DNA of 64,000 nucleotides from Cyrtodaria siliqua (Eukaryota; Mollusca; Bivalvia; Adapedonta; Hiatellidae): positions 930,001 through 994,000 of the forward strand of contig JAWPHD010000005.1 in NCBI GenBank assembly GCA_037043455.1. Direction: 5' to 3'. Under the pieces are notes generated by a model. That model was not told where the DNA came from. It did not search any database and was given only the letters and a program-made list of their open reading frames with translations. Shown here in pieces: positions 44,787-55,688 of the stretch (position 1 is the first letter of the stretch; each line of letters begins with the position of its first letter). The position numbers and the translations under genes were made by a program.

Positions 44787-47327
44787 TCTCTACTGTCCAA
44801 GGGCCAGCAGAGCTTATGGGATGGTGTGTTGTCCGTCTTCCGTCGTCCGTCGTCCACCCGTCCGTCCGTCCGTTAACTTTTCTTTAAACGACTTCTCCTC
44901 AGAAATTTTGACCAAACTTCACATGAATGATCCTTAGATGAATGCTTTTTAGATTTCTAAAAATTAGGGCAGCGCTACATCCAAGATGGCTGCCATTACC
45001 ATATATAGTCGAAACCTTAAACAATCTTCTTCTCCAGAACCGCTGGACATATTTCAACAGTGTTTCTTTTAAAATGATCGCCAACGCCTAGACTATCAAG
45101 TTTGTTCAAATAAAGTCCCCGGGGTCAACATTTTCCGTGCCCCGGGGGTCCAAAGTTTGTATATTGAGGTTTATCATGTTTTTCATACAGACATATAGGA
45201 AAAAACTTAATCTCTGAAACCACATGGCACAGAGCTCTCATGTATTATATGTAGCATCAGCTTATGTTCCTCTACTAAGTTTATTCTAATGGTGACCCTG
45301 GGGTCAAATTTGTCCCCGCCCCGGGGATCACAGTTTTACATAGACTTATATAGGATTTTTTTTAAAAATCTTCTTCTCGGAAACTACAAGAGCCAGAGGT
45401 TTGATATTTTGCATTTGCTATAAGCTTATGGTCCTTTACCAAGTTTGTTCAAATATTGACCCTTGGGTCACATTTGGCCCCGCCCCAAGGGTCACATGTT
45501 TTTCATAGACATGTATAGGGAAAAACTTAAAAAATCTTCTTCTCTGAAACTGCAAGAGCCAGAGGTTTAATATTTCGCATTTGCTTTAAGCTTGTGGTCC
45601 TCTACCAAATTTGTTCAAATGGTGACCCATGGCTCACATTTGGCCCCACCCCGGGGGTCACAGTTTTACATAGGCTTGTATAGGGAAAAACTGAAAAAAT
45701 CTTCTCTGGAACCACATGGCACAGAGCTCTCATGTATTACATGTAGCATCAGCTTATGGTCCTCTACTAAGTTTGTTCAAATGATGACCCTGGGGTCAAA
45801 TTTGTCCCCGCCCCGAGGGTAACAGTTTTACATAGACTTATATAGGATTTTTTTTTTAAAAATCTTCTTCTAGGAAACTACAAGAGCCAGAGGTTTAATA
45901 TTTTACATTTATTATAAGCTTATGGTCCTTTACCAAGTTTGTTCAAATGGTGACCCTGGGGTCATATTTGGCCACGCCTCAAGGGTCACATGTTTTACAT
46001 AGTCTGCTGCTTTATTCTCTTAATTGTGTTTGTTGCTCCCAAAGGATCACCTTTATCAGTATTTATGTATAGGGAAAAACTTAAAAAATCCCCTTCTCTG
46101 AAACTGCAAGAGCCAGAGTTTTAATATTTTGCTGTTGCTATATACCAATTTTGTTCAAATGGTGACCCTGGGATCACATCTGGCCCCGCCCCGGGGGTCA
46201 CAGTTTTACATAAATGCTTGTATAGGGAAAAACTGAAAAAAAATCTTCTTCTCTGGAACTGCAAGAGCCAGAGGTTTAATATTTTGCATTTGCTATAAGC
46301 TTATGGTCCTTTATTAAGTTTGTTCAAATGGTGACCCTCGGGTCACATTTGACCCCGCCCCAAGGGTCACATGTTTTACATAGACATGTATAAGGAAAAA
46401 CTTAAAAATTCTTCTTCTCTGAAACTGCAAGAGCCAGAGGTTTAATATTTTGCATTTGCTATAAGCTTATGGTCTTCTACCAAGCTTTTTTCAAATGGTG
46501 ACCCATTGGTCACATTGGGCCCCACCCTGGGGGTCACAGTTTTACTTAGGCTTGTATAGGCAAAAACTGAAAAAATCGTCTTCTCTGGAATCACATGGCA
46601 CAGAGCTCTCATGTATTACATGTAGCATCATGTAGCATTGGTCCTCTACCAACTTTGTTCAAATGGTGACCCAGGTGTCAAATTTGGACGCGCCCCGGTG
46701 GGTAACAGTTTTTAAAAAAAAAAAAAATGTTTTTAATTTGAATATTTTTGTTAAATTTCATTTATTTATTATTATTTTTTTGATTTAATTTTTTTTGATT
46801 GATTTGAATTTATTTTATTTTCAATTTGTTTTCATTAACTTTTTAATTACTTGACACTTACTTTAAAATTTCTTGTCGGCGCTAAACATCCTAAATGCCT
46901 TGTTGAATTTCGACGAAACTTGGCAGGAAGCATCGGTAAGATGTCTAGTTGTGCATATCACGCTTTTGTTCCAGTTCGCTGATTTTTGACGGAGTTATGG
47001 CCCTTTGACATTTTTATTTTAAATTTCTTGTCGACGCTACAGCTCTTAACCGGCTTGTTGGATTTCTACGAAATTTGGCAGGAAGCCTCAGTATGATGTC
47101 TAGTTGTGCAAAGCGCGGTATATCAATGAACTCTTGGACAATTTCGAAAACCATCTAGATCTTGTTAGTAATAACAGAGTTATGGCCCTTAATTTGTTGA
47201 AAAATGTATATTGTATTTTCCTTTGTTAAATCTATAGGAGAAGAGAGCTATATCTAGCTATATCTACCTAAATCTATAAGAGCTGTTTTAGCCTATAGAG
47301 CGTACACAGGCCCTCTTGGGCCTCTTG
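44787..47327 (+). mobile_element. 2.54-kb CCGTCCG-headed element with 10-bp target duplication
   Basis: Perfect TTTAATTTGT flanks both sides (44777-44786 and 47328-47337), and removing the element restores LINE ORF1. It starts ATCTCTACTGTCCAAGGGCC and ends AGGCCCTCTTGGGCCTCTTG, weakly inverted. The left end has a CCGTCCGTCC tract. The middle is about nine 165-bp repeats, and the right 600 bp is AT-rich with GAGTTATGGCCCTT twice. A related element lies at 59631-62682. The 9-11-bp duplication would suit Mutator-like transposition, but no transposase or strong inverted ends support a family. Confidence 0.85.
45180..46720 (+). repeat. ~165-bp tandem array in the 2.54-kb element
   Basis: Units contain GGAAAAACTTAAAAAATCTTC, CTGCAAGAGCCAGAGGTTTA, TTGTTCAAATGGTGACCC and a GGTCACA flanked CCCCGCCCC box. 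Two unit types alternate irregularly (CAAGAGCCAGAGG or CACATGGCACAGAGCTC), about nine units in all. Period close to 165 bp. Non-coding. Confidence 0.9.
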
Positions 47328-47334
47328 TTTAATT

Positions 47335-47604
47335 TGTTATGGAATGGACAGTTTTCTTAATCATAAAAGGTGACATATCTGCCATAGGCCTTTCCCCGTT
47401 TTCCGATTCGATGCTGAGAAAACGAGGAAAGGACTGATTGATCACTGGTTGCTCAGTATGAGATTCATGTTCTGTTTTTTTACGTTTATTAGTAGTTTGT
47501 GCGTTTTGTGATGCCATGATGGGCGTTAAGAATTCATCTTCCACGCTTCTCACCCACCTCGGAGTCCAACAAGGGGACTTTTGCTGTGGATATCCAACAG
47601 TCAA
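47335..47604 (-). pseudogene. LINE ORF1, N-terminal part
   Basis: An open frame with candidate starts at 47604 and 47517. The latter begins MASQNAQTTNKRKKTEHESH, followed by SFPRFLSIESENGERP and SPFMIKKTVHSITN at the insertion boundary. Basic N-terminus then a conserved PRFL block fits ORF1 of molluscan I/Nimb-type LINEs. The nested element then cuts it. Confidence 0.7.
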
Positions 47605-48154
47605 AATGCCGAGAATACGTAGAAGGTATACTCATATAAAGCTAACGCATCAGACACCCCATACCACCCAGCGGACATAACCCCTTAACTAAAGAGTCAA
47701 AGAGCCGCACCTATGTTCCGCCTAAAAAGTGGCATTAGTATAGCCATATAGCGATTGGAAATACATGATTAACCCTTGCGCCACCGCCATAAAATACCCT
47801 GTCTACATAATGTTTAAAGTAAAACAATATAAAAGTTACGTAAGATACAGTGTACAGGTACTGTCTGCATAATAAGCTCGGATCTCTTATAGCTGGCGTA
47901 ACAAACCGATTGATCAGATCGGGCCAATTCTGACCGCCCGTCTAGTTGAAGTCCGGACAAAAGTGGTGTGTTGCAACGCGGAGATAACTACCAGATCTCC
48001 ACGCCACTCAACCACCAGGACTCCATTCTCCAAGGACACGGGTCGCCACCCACGGTCAACAGGTGGGTTACTTTTCGGGGGTTGGGTCCTATCCCTCCGC
48101 TAATTAACGAGCAGTCGGTTAATTCTTATCACTCCACCACCGCCTGGCGTGGGG
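47605..48154 (-). promoter_or_regulatory. LINE 5' UTR (likely internal promoter)
   Basis: 550 bp between the target duplication and ORF1, more GC-rich than its surroundings, beginning CCCCACGCCAGGCGGTGG on the minus strand. I-group LINEs usually carry their promoter here. No specific box was identified. Confidence 0.45.
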
Positions 48155-48490
48155 CTTGTTGGAGAAAGGACAAAACTGTGATGTCGTAGACTGTTTAATT
48201 ACGGTACACTTTGCAACACCGAATTCACAAATGTTGAACTACCACTTTAAAAATTTGATCCCTTTTAGTACTGTATTTAATGAAAAGAGACTGCAAAATG
48301 TTTCATCCTACGTCTGCTTACCTCTTGAGCCAAACGTGTATTCTATCTATAATGAAACTTTGAAGGGATAACATTTGGTATATTATGTGTTGTTTCGGTC
48401 CTTTTTTATGAAAGTTTAGGCCCATTGTAGTCATGTACCATTCGATAAGCTTCAGCACATTATACCGAAATTCCCGAGTTACCTTTCTTT
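48155..48490 (+). mobile_element. Right part of a MITE split by the LINE
   Basis: GGACAAAACTGTGATGTCGTAGAC, GAGCCAAACGTGTATTCT and CATGTACCATTCGAT match 20120-20400 of the MITE at 19984-20471 in order. The outer terminus (ACCGAAATTCCCGAGTTAC) is diverged. It completes the piece at 39443-39520. Confidence 0.8.
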
Positions 48491-48544
48491 TTTCCTCTAG
48501 TATATGTCACTAGTTCGTATGGTGTGAAAATACCTCATTGAAGG

Positions 48545-49260
48545 TTCCTTGTTCAACGGCATACCATCTTTGGGATGGCTGAACTGTTTGTGCTATAGAA
48601 ATTTTAAATATTGAGTTCTACTCAACCCGGGGCTAGAGGGTGTGAACGGTAGCAAGCACGTATCACTACCGTTCATGAACAGTATCAATGAAACCTAGAC
48701 TGCAATTTGTTTTGTATTGATCGTGTTCGACGATTTCCAAATTTCTCCTTTCATATTTGTTTTAAGACGTAGTTCAATTTGGGAATATTCTTTCGTATTT
48801 TTATTATCCAAAGCACACAGGAATATCCAAACTTGACTGAAATCATGAAACAAATCCACTTGACACTTCAAATGTTCATGTCATGACTTGTAAGTGGGCT
48901 GATTGTTTAGAGAGAGTGCATTTAAAAACACAGCGTTTTTGATTATTTTAGTCTGCTTGTTTTTTTGTTCAAATCAAGATTGTATTTTATGTCTGTACAC
49001 AAGTCTCTTTGTCCAAAAGGTTAAAATATGGTGATAAACAGTTGCATAATATTTGCTCTACTTCTTTCAGTTAAAGCACATTTTGCCCGCGGATTTTAAC
49101 ATCTGTAAAAATTCAAAATAAATACCAAGTGTTGCACTTTTAAATTTACTTTGTATATAACCCATATTTAAATTATTGACGCCACTACATCCATTTAGGG
49201 GATTTAATCAAATTTTACCAAGTACATAATAAGTGTGGGCCCTGCTTACCCATGTGATAA
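48545..49260 (+). repeat. Dispersed repeat family X, copy 4 (extended)
   Basis: GCATACCATCTTTGGGATGG, CTCAACCCGGGGCTAGAGGG and the hairpin GAACGGTAG/CTACCGTTC match copy 1. The similarity with copy 3 appears to go on to about 49215. GTGTGGGCCCTGCTTACCC and a near copy at 49265 form a short duplication beyond it. Confidence 0.7.
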
Positions 49261-51084
49261 GACGTGTGGGCCCTCCTTACCCGAACACAATATACTGTGA
49301 ATCTAGGTTTATTGATGGTTATAAGTGTTGAATAGTACATAGTTACTCAACAATGTATTCATATTTTGTAAAACTAAACTCAAGATCTTACCTTGGTTAA
49401 AAAAATAACAATACGCTAGCTTAGTTAGCAGCACAACGGCGATGTAATAATTTGTGTATGTTTATAGAAGCACTACAATAATAATGGGATATGTATGGGA
49501 ATTCAATTCAAGATTCCCGTAGAATTAAAGAAACTAACCCGCCAAATAACGGCTATTATTACACTATAAAAACGTTTATTTAAACTCTATCCAGGTGTTC
49601 AGATCATATACTGATATATATGTGTGCCAGTTAAAAGTATATGTTTATTTACGGGTTCTTATAATATCCATGATTGAATATGCGTGAATTAAATGGTGAT
49701 TTGGTAATTCTAAATATGAAGCTCCAGTTTAGGGATTTGGCTCGGCTGGTTAAAGCCGTTTGTAGACTGTAGAGTTTGGAGTCTCAATATATGTAGGTTA
49801 TATATAGACCTTATCAACAGTAGGTTTAGAAATAGTATACATCTGTTGTATTGTATACCTTTATTTATAGTCATTTAGTGACATAATATTTGTATTATGA
49901 CATTTTATCGAATCTTTAAGACAGCTACATTTGCTCTTCATTTGTTTTCGTTAATTATGTGCAGTTGAAGGACATTGTCTGAATTAGTATAAAATATATA
50001 GTTAATATAAAAAAGTAGGCATTCATAGATGGAATTGATGGACATGAATAGAAGACAGTGTAAAAAGGTGCATTATCAGTAGTATACCAACTTCCTCCGG
50101 ATGTCATTACGCGGTCCCGTCTTAATTCAATTAAGCGATGGGAACGCTTATATTAACAGGACTTTATAACGGATATTTCAGAAATGCGATAACCAGTTTA
50201 AAATTACCTATTAAATGTTTTAATTTTACAATATGTAAACTTGTTAAGCTAACATTAAGGTTTTATTTCATACCCTAGCCAACCCCGTGTTCGCTTGAGA
50301 AGGGGTTTGATGAGGTATGAAAGTTAAAACGCAGATCACGTAATGGACAGCAGTGATACATGTTTTGACGACCCTAGTAAGTCCTCCTCCATATCCTCAT
50401 CTGAACATACAGTAGCGACCGTTTTTCAGTCAAGACCATCAGCTATACGCATCTAGTAATTTGATGAATTACGAGGAAACACCAGAGACAACGGATAATC
50501 ATGATAATAGTAATTTACAATTTGCAAAGAAGCATCATTTATCTTACATTAACCCAGTTTCCTTGATTTCTCCGTGGCCTAGATGGTGTCCATCTGTAAC
50601 AATATCCGTCTTCCCGGTATTGTTTACGATATTTAATGTCGGAGTTAAAGCACTCGCAATGGAAATGTACTTTATATCTAGGTGTATTTGTGCGTAAGCC
50701 AAAACGTATGATAAAATGGTCTCTAATACAGAGTGGACTGAAGTAGCTGGACGCTAGCATATGATTCAAAAGGTTTTCGAAGCTTTTGATGGCACATCGT
50801 ATGTTATATAGAGAGAATCTTCTATGCACGCTTTCGATTTATTATTGAACATATTAAACGTATTGGAAAACATTTGCGACGACTTGCCGAGTAATGTATC
50901 ATGTTTGTGTACGATTTTAATTAATTAATAATTAATAAGAGCTACTATATTCATAGATTCACATAACGATCGCATAACGTCATAACGCGTGCCTTAACGT
51001 GTCATCAGTATCGTAAAGTTATGCTACTGGATAATTATTATATTTATAGAATGACTTTATTAAACTTCAAGAAAATTAAATATA
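49261..51084. other. Unassigned DNA
   Basis: No repeat family or RNA recognised in 1.8 kb. A plus-strand frame starting ATG at 50343 reads MDSSDTCFDDPSKSSSISSS, stops at TAG near 50456, and a neighbouring frame continues with MNYEETPETTDNHDNSNLQF. The serine/acidic composition could be a gene remnant, but no family was recognised. Confidence 0.4.
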
Positions 51085-52552
51085 CAAAGTCGGACAGGAA
51101 ATGCAGCTTTCGCAGAAAACAGTAAACTGGAAAAAACAAGCAAACAGACAAACATGAATGGCAATGTTAATAAGGAATAAAGGCATATGACGTCACAAAC
51201 ACAAAAACGGTTGACAACAGAGCTACCGCACTGGAACGGTCAATGGCAAAAAAAGTCGTTGGGGCTTTAAACCAGGTTCTAGGGTGCACCAAACATCACA
51301 CTTACCCTACTGTCATCCCATAAAAACGGGACAGTGTAAATAAAGAAATCCCCGCCATAAACTATATTCTAACCAACAAGGCAGCATTAGTAGGCATTAT
51401 AGTAAAACACAAAGATGCTCGTGTATATATAAATACAAAAAACAATAACCTAGAAATAAGTATAAAAGTCGAACAGGAAATGCAGCTTTCGCAGAACACA
51501 GTAAACCCAAAAACACGCAAAACGACAAACATGAATGGCAATGTTAATTAAGGAATAAAGGCATATGACGTCACAAACACAAACAGATTGACTATAGAGC
51601 TACCGCCTTGGAACGGTCAGTCGCAAAAAAGCATAGAAAGCCACAAAGAATGCACTCAATGACTTGGCAGAAGCCAGAGCAACAAGAGAATAAACCATTG
51701 AGGGCACAACATGACAAGATTACAGACAAAGATCAAACGCGGCTTTAGGTAGACGCCTTCATAGGGTACACATCATATCATCGCACAATTAAAGAGGAAA
51801 GCATAATGGCGAACTGTAAATGGGTCCACCACCAAGCATGCAGTGCGTTGCAGTATGATAAGAGTCATAACCTAGTTTGATAAACCTTTTAACAAGTTTA
51901 ACAAAGATAGTATTAAAGTGATCATGACCAACGATCTTACGAAATTTGTAAATCACGTCACCATAGAAGTCAGGTTGTGATAGTCCTTGTCGCAGTGAAG
52001 TACTTGAATTACTTTCATATTTGAAAAGAAGATTAGGGTTACGATAAAACAATTTTGCAAAGGTTTTACGAAGTTTGTGGTAACTGTAGCTCCGATGGAG
52101 TAGCTTTTTAGTTATACAAATATTACGAATATTAAAGTCCTCAACAAGAGTACAAGCTCTAGAAAAACTAATAAGTTGAGACACATAGACCCCATAAGAA
52201 GGTACTCGGGGAACATCCCCATCTAAATGGGCATAATTAACAATATCAAAATAAAAATCATCTCTCTTGTTATAGATTGTACTAATCATTTTACCATTTT
52301 CAATAGAGATATGTAAATCGAGAAAAGAAATATTAGTATCAGAAATATAAGCTTTGTTAAGTTGAAGTTCTTTAGGATACATATTATTAACCATAGTAGA
52401 AAAGAAAAAGTGTTGTCAACATTCAATATGTCATCCAGATACCGCGAGATATCATTAAAGGCTTCAATAACATCTGCCTGTGTATCTGGTGAAAGACTCG
52501 ACATGAAATCTCTTTCAAAGCAATATAACTTTAGTACAGGCTCCATTTACAG
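51085..52552 (-). mobile_element. RT retroelement, 5'-truncated copy
   Basis: Minus strand: RT C-terminal half (52546-51789), then a 3' UTR in two tandem pieces (about 51640-51430 and 51420-51085), each with ACGTCATATGCC and TTTCCTGTYCGACTT. The right edge cuts the frame at YCFERDF, a 5' truncation typical of target-primed reverse transcription. The same family is at 21755-23640 and in several UTR fragments. Confidence 0.85.
51789..52546 (-). pseudogene. Reverse transcriptase C-terminal half
   Basis: The first frame (52546-52286) reads ERDFMSSLSPDTQADVIEAF, then SRYLDDILNVDN, the catalytic YLDD box. One frameshift near 52390 leads into a 201-codon frame with MYPKELQLNKAY, SFLDLHISIENGKM, YNKRDDFYFDIVNY, SYGVYVSQLISFSRAC and GLSQPDFYGDVIYKF, ending at 51789. 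These blocks follow the palm in a metazoan reverse transcriptase family with RYLDD and KRDDFxF motifs. Only one obvious frameshift makes this the best-preserved coding stretch in the window, but it lacks the N-terminal palm. Confidence 0.85.
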
Positions 52553-53396
52553 CTCAACAAATTGGCAGGAGTAAGGCAGGTGAGAGAGTGTGGATAAATA
52601 CTGAAAATAGAAGCAACAAACAAGAGATAAAAGTAGCATATGCGGGTTTTATTGAGTCTTTTCAGAAAAGGTATGTTAAGTGCAACACTTCTCACGACTC
52701 CTAGCACCGGCTGGAGCAATATTCTACTTTAAAGCTACACATACTGGGCTTGACGATGCCAAAGTTAGTAATAACACTATCGATTTGTAGCAAGTTGAAT
52801 GGAAGTATGCGATTGTAGAAATTAAAATAGGAATGCATCCAAGGCTAAAATTGCTGTTTATTACCACAGTGTTAACGGAGCAAGAAACTTTTTTGATTTG
52901 TATAAGTGACAAAGATATACAGTTTTTGTTTACTCCTTTTGTTGATTTAATGTTCGACAGAGATTTTACAACATCGTAATTCTGTGTGTTTTGTCATTAG
53001 TCCGTTGTCCGAATTCTGATGTTGTAGTAAATTTGCAAATGTCTATAACGGTATATAAGCATGGCGTAGTTCGTGTGTGCTTTCGGTTGATTTTTGTTTT
53101 TTATTGTTACAAACACGTAGAATTACTAGTGGTAAAACCTTGAACACATAGACAGTCATGCCCCAATCTAAAAGATAAATATATCAATCAGTTTGATTGT
53201 TTTTATACCAATCAGCTTTTTGAAAGAGGAAATCAACATCTAAACCTGTTTGTAAAATGTTTGGCGAACATTTATATTAGATGCACAACAGACCATTGGC
53301 TCAAGGTCGATATACAATATGTTTTATATAAACTCGTGATATGATCGCAAAAATAGTTTCCTAAGCCAAAGAACGTGTCTAATTAGAGGCAAATCA

Positions 53397-53398
<2 letters not shown>
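52553..53398. other. Unassigned DNA
   Basis: No feature recognised. Confidence 0.5.

Positions 53399-53439
<41 letters not shown>
53399..53439 (+). repeat. (GT)n microsatellite
   Basis: About 20 uninterrupted GT dinucleotides. Confidence 0.97.
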
Positions 53440-53759
53440 CGTGCATTACTATCTGACTGAGGACCTCTGTATGAAAACACACCAACCGTCCGAGGACTTC
53501 TGAAACGTCCGAGGACTTTTTACGGGTCCTCGGAAGAAAACTAGTTTTGATTAGTTAAAAATCGTTGTAGGTATCACGTGACCAATTTTCTCGTTTGATA
53601 GGCGAAATGAGAAGTGTGTGTACAGGGTAAACACACGTTTCGCTTTCCGATAAACACACATTATTTCGGACTTCCGGTTTTAGAGAAGAAGTTTGTCTCG
53701 AGGTCATTTCCACTGAGATGCCATTTCCAGCGAGGTAGGTTTCCATTAAAAGTCGTTTA
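53440..53759. other. Unassigned DNA with GTCCGAGGAC motifs
   Basis: GTCCGAGGACTT occurs twice (about 53488 and 53508), with a related GAGGACCTC and GGTCCTCGG nearby, so short direct and inverted GAGGAC motifs cluster in 80 bp. No gene recognised. Confidence 0.45.
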
Positions 53760-54095
53760 AACAGTAGTTTTGAATTAATGATAGGATATTTAATGCAGTA
53801 TTGTTTTAATAAAACAAGAATTACAGTATAGACCTAGACTGATCATTTAATTTTAAATGCCAAGTGAATTGTGGGAGGGGTATTGAATTTAAAACACAGG
53901 AAATGTTTGAACTCTGAGTTTTAGACACCAGTTTTGAGTATACGATAGGATATGCGTTTTCAATAAACTAGAATAACAGTATAGATTGATCTTTGAATTA
54001 AATTTTTTAATGCAAAGTAAATTTAAGGTCGAAATTGTGGGAGGGGTATTGAATTTGAAACACAGAAAATGCTTGAACTCCCGGTTCAGAGAGAA
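53760..54095 (+). repeat. ~165-bp tandem duplication
   Basis: GAATTGTGGGAGGGGTATTG at 53867 recurs as AAATTGTGGGAGGGGTATTG at 54032, and the flanking TTTTGA..TA.GATAGGATAT, AACAGTATAGA and AACTC parts also recur. Two diverged copies. Confidence 0.85.
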
Positions 54096-54957
54096 CTTGA
54101 AGAATTTTGACATTTTCAGTTCAGATGCCGAGATGTTTATGAATTTATATGTGTGGATGAATTACGTGATGTTTATTTTATTACAAATATATTGACAAAT
54201 TCAAGCCAAATTTCAAATTTTGATTGAACAAAAATTAATGTTAGCCTTCAAACTTGAGTAGCAGAAGAATTTATTTCCTCAAACTTAATAACGTTATACA
54301 TATAATAATTTAATAAATAATAATATTTAGGTAACTAACGCAATTGAACCTGCACTTATCTGCTCAAGGAACCTCATTGGTAGAGCAATTTAAGGTACCT
54401 AAATCCATGGTCGGGAACCAAGAATTGTGACATTTAAGCACAAATGATAGTTTACATTGCAAATGACAGCCATTTCTGATAAAAACAAAATCCGGAAAAC
54501 ATGGAAATATTTTTTATTTGTTGATGTATGAATCGATCTTGGATTACTTCTATCATATGCGCATTAAAATGCTGTTTTTAGCGATACATTTACTTTCTCT
54601 CATGTTTAAATTGTTGATATCATTCGGGAAGTTTGGTTAAGTTAAGCATTGATAGAAATCACGAATGCCAACTGTTTCACGGTAGCAAAAATCGTATATT
54701 ATTATCGGTTATTTGAATAGTTAAGTTTATTTCATTCAGGACTGTTCTTCATTCGATCTTTGGAGATCGCTGAGCCCAATACTTTTATTTAGTTATCGGT
54801 GGTACATTTTCAATTTCATTTGTTTTCTTACTTAATTTTCGATTTGGTTGTTCCACTACTCCGACCGATAGAAGGCTCTGGGTATTGTTTAACCACTCAT
54901 AAGATATGTTGTCTGCTTTTTACTTTTGGCTGTTACTTGTGATATGCAGGCTTCATA
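54096..54957. other. Unassigned AT-rich DNA
   Basis: A possible tRNA-like relic CTCATTGGTAGAGCA with GGTCGGGAACCAAG lies at 54372-54422 but is too degenerate to call. No other feature. Confidence 0.45.
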
Positions 54958-55283
54958 ACCTGCTCCCAACTAAATTCCATTTTGTTTATTTTGCTCTTCG
55001 GGGCATAGTATTTTGTTAGATATTGGGACCATACACCACTGGACATGGGGGAGGAAAATCTCTATGCTCACAGCCTATGCATGCCATCTTCGGGATGGTT
55101 AAAATTATGTACTATTGATTTTATGAATATTGAGTTCCGCTTAACCCGGGGCTAGAGGGCGTGAGCGGTAGCTAGCATATTTCACTACCGTTCATGAACA
55201 GTCTCAATCAAACCGAGACTGCAATATTTTGTATGTGTCGTGTTCGGCCGTTTCCAAAGGTCCATTATCATACTCTTTTATTA
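54958..55283 (+). repeat. Dispersed repeat family X, copy 5
   Basis: Full-length match to copy 1, from CTCCCAACTAAATTCCAT to CCATTATCATACTCTTTT, about 90% identical by eye, including the hairpin. Confidence 0.9.
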
Positions 55284-55688
55284 TAAATTTACGAGTGGCG
55301 TCAACTAGAATAGAAACGAGCACTATTATGATATCACGTTGGCTGTTGTAAATCTATACCATTTATTTCTTCGAAAACAAATCATATCAGTGATTCATTT
55401 TAATGTTCACCAAGGAAACCGGTGGAATATAGCTTCGGCGATGTCCATGGATACGTCTGTCCGTTCGTAAGTTACTATCTTTGTTCGTGTCTTTCGCATG
55501 TATGGATGGATTTTAAACGGACACACAATCTGGACGTTTTTAGCAAACATTAAAGGAACACACGGCAATCTTGAAGTGTTTTGCCGTGAATGGGTGTTTC
55601 GATTTATATATCCAGTATCTTTTTTACTTTGACCCTTGTAACGTTTAAATAAATCAAATTTAAGTATTCACTATTTCATCTTAATAAT
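55284..55688. other. Unassigned DNA
   Basis: CGATTTATATATCCAGTATC at 55603 resembles CGATTTATTAATCCAGTATC at 63133, an unexplained weak direct similarity either side of the nested hAT-like block. No gene. Confidence 0.4.

Larger units (their letters stand above)
39521..48154 (-). mobile_element. Full-length I/Nimb-like LINE with two nested insertions
   Basis: The element reads right to left: 5' UTR (48154-47605), ORF1, ORF2, 3' UTR, and a 3' end made of ATTC repeats at 39521-39540. An imperfect 12-bp target duplication, CTGGTTGGAAAA (39509-39520) and CTTGTTGGAGAA (48155-48166), flanks it. Both flanks are halves of one MITE copy. Subtracting the nested SINE and the 2.5-kb element leaves about 5.8 kb, the usual size for RNase H-bearing LINEs of the I group. 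Frameshifts and stops in both ORFs make it inactive. Confidence 0.85.

Noticed and set aside
50461..50829. Opposing frames at 50461-50697 (plus) and 50539-50829 (minus)
   Set aside because: No recognised domain; the acidic/serine-rich upstream stretch is only mentioned as a possible remnant.
54372..54422. tRNA-like relic
   Set aside because: Only the TGGTAGAGCA box is convincing; the B box is badly degenerate.
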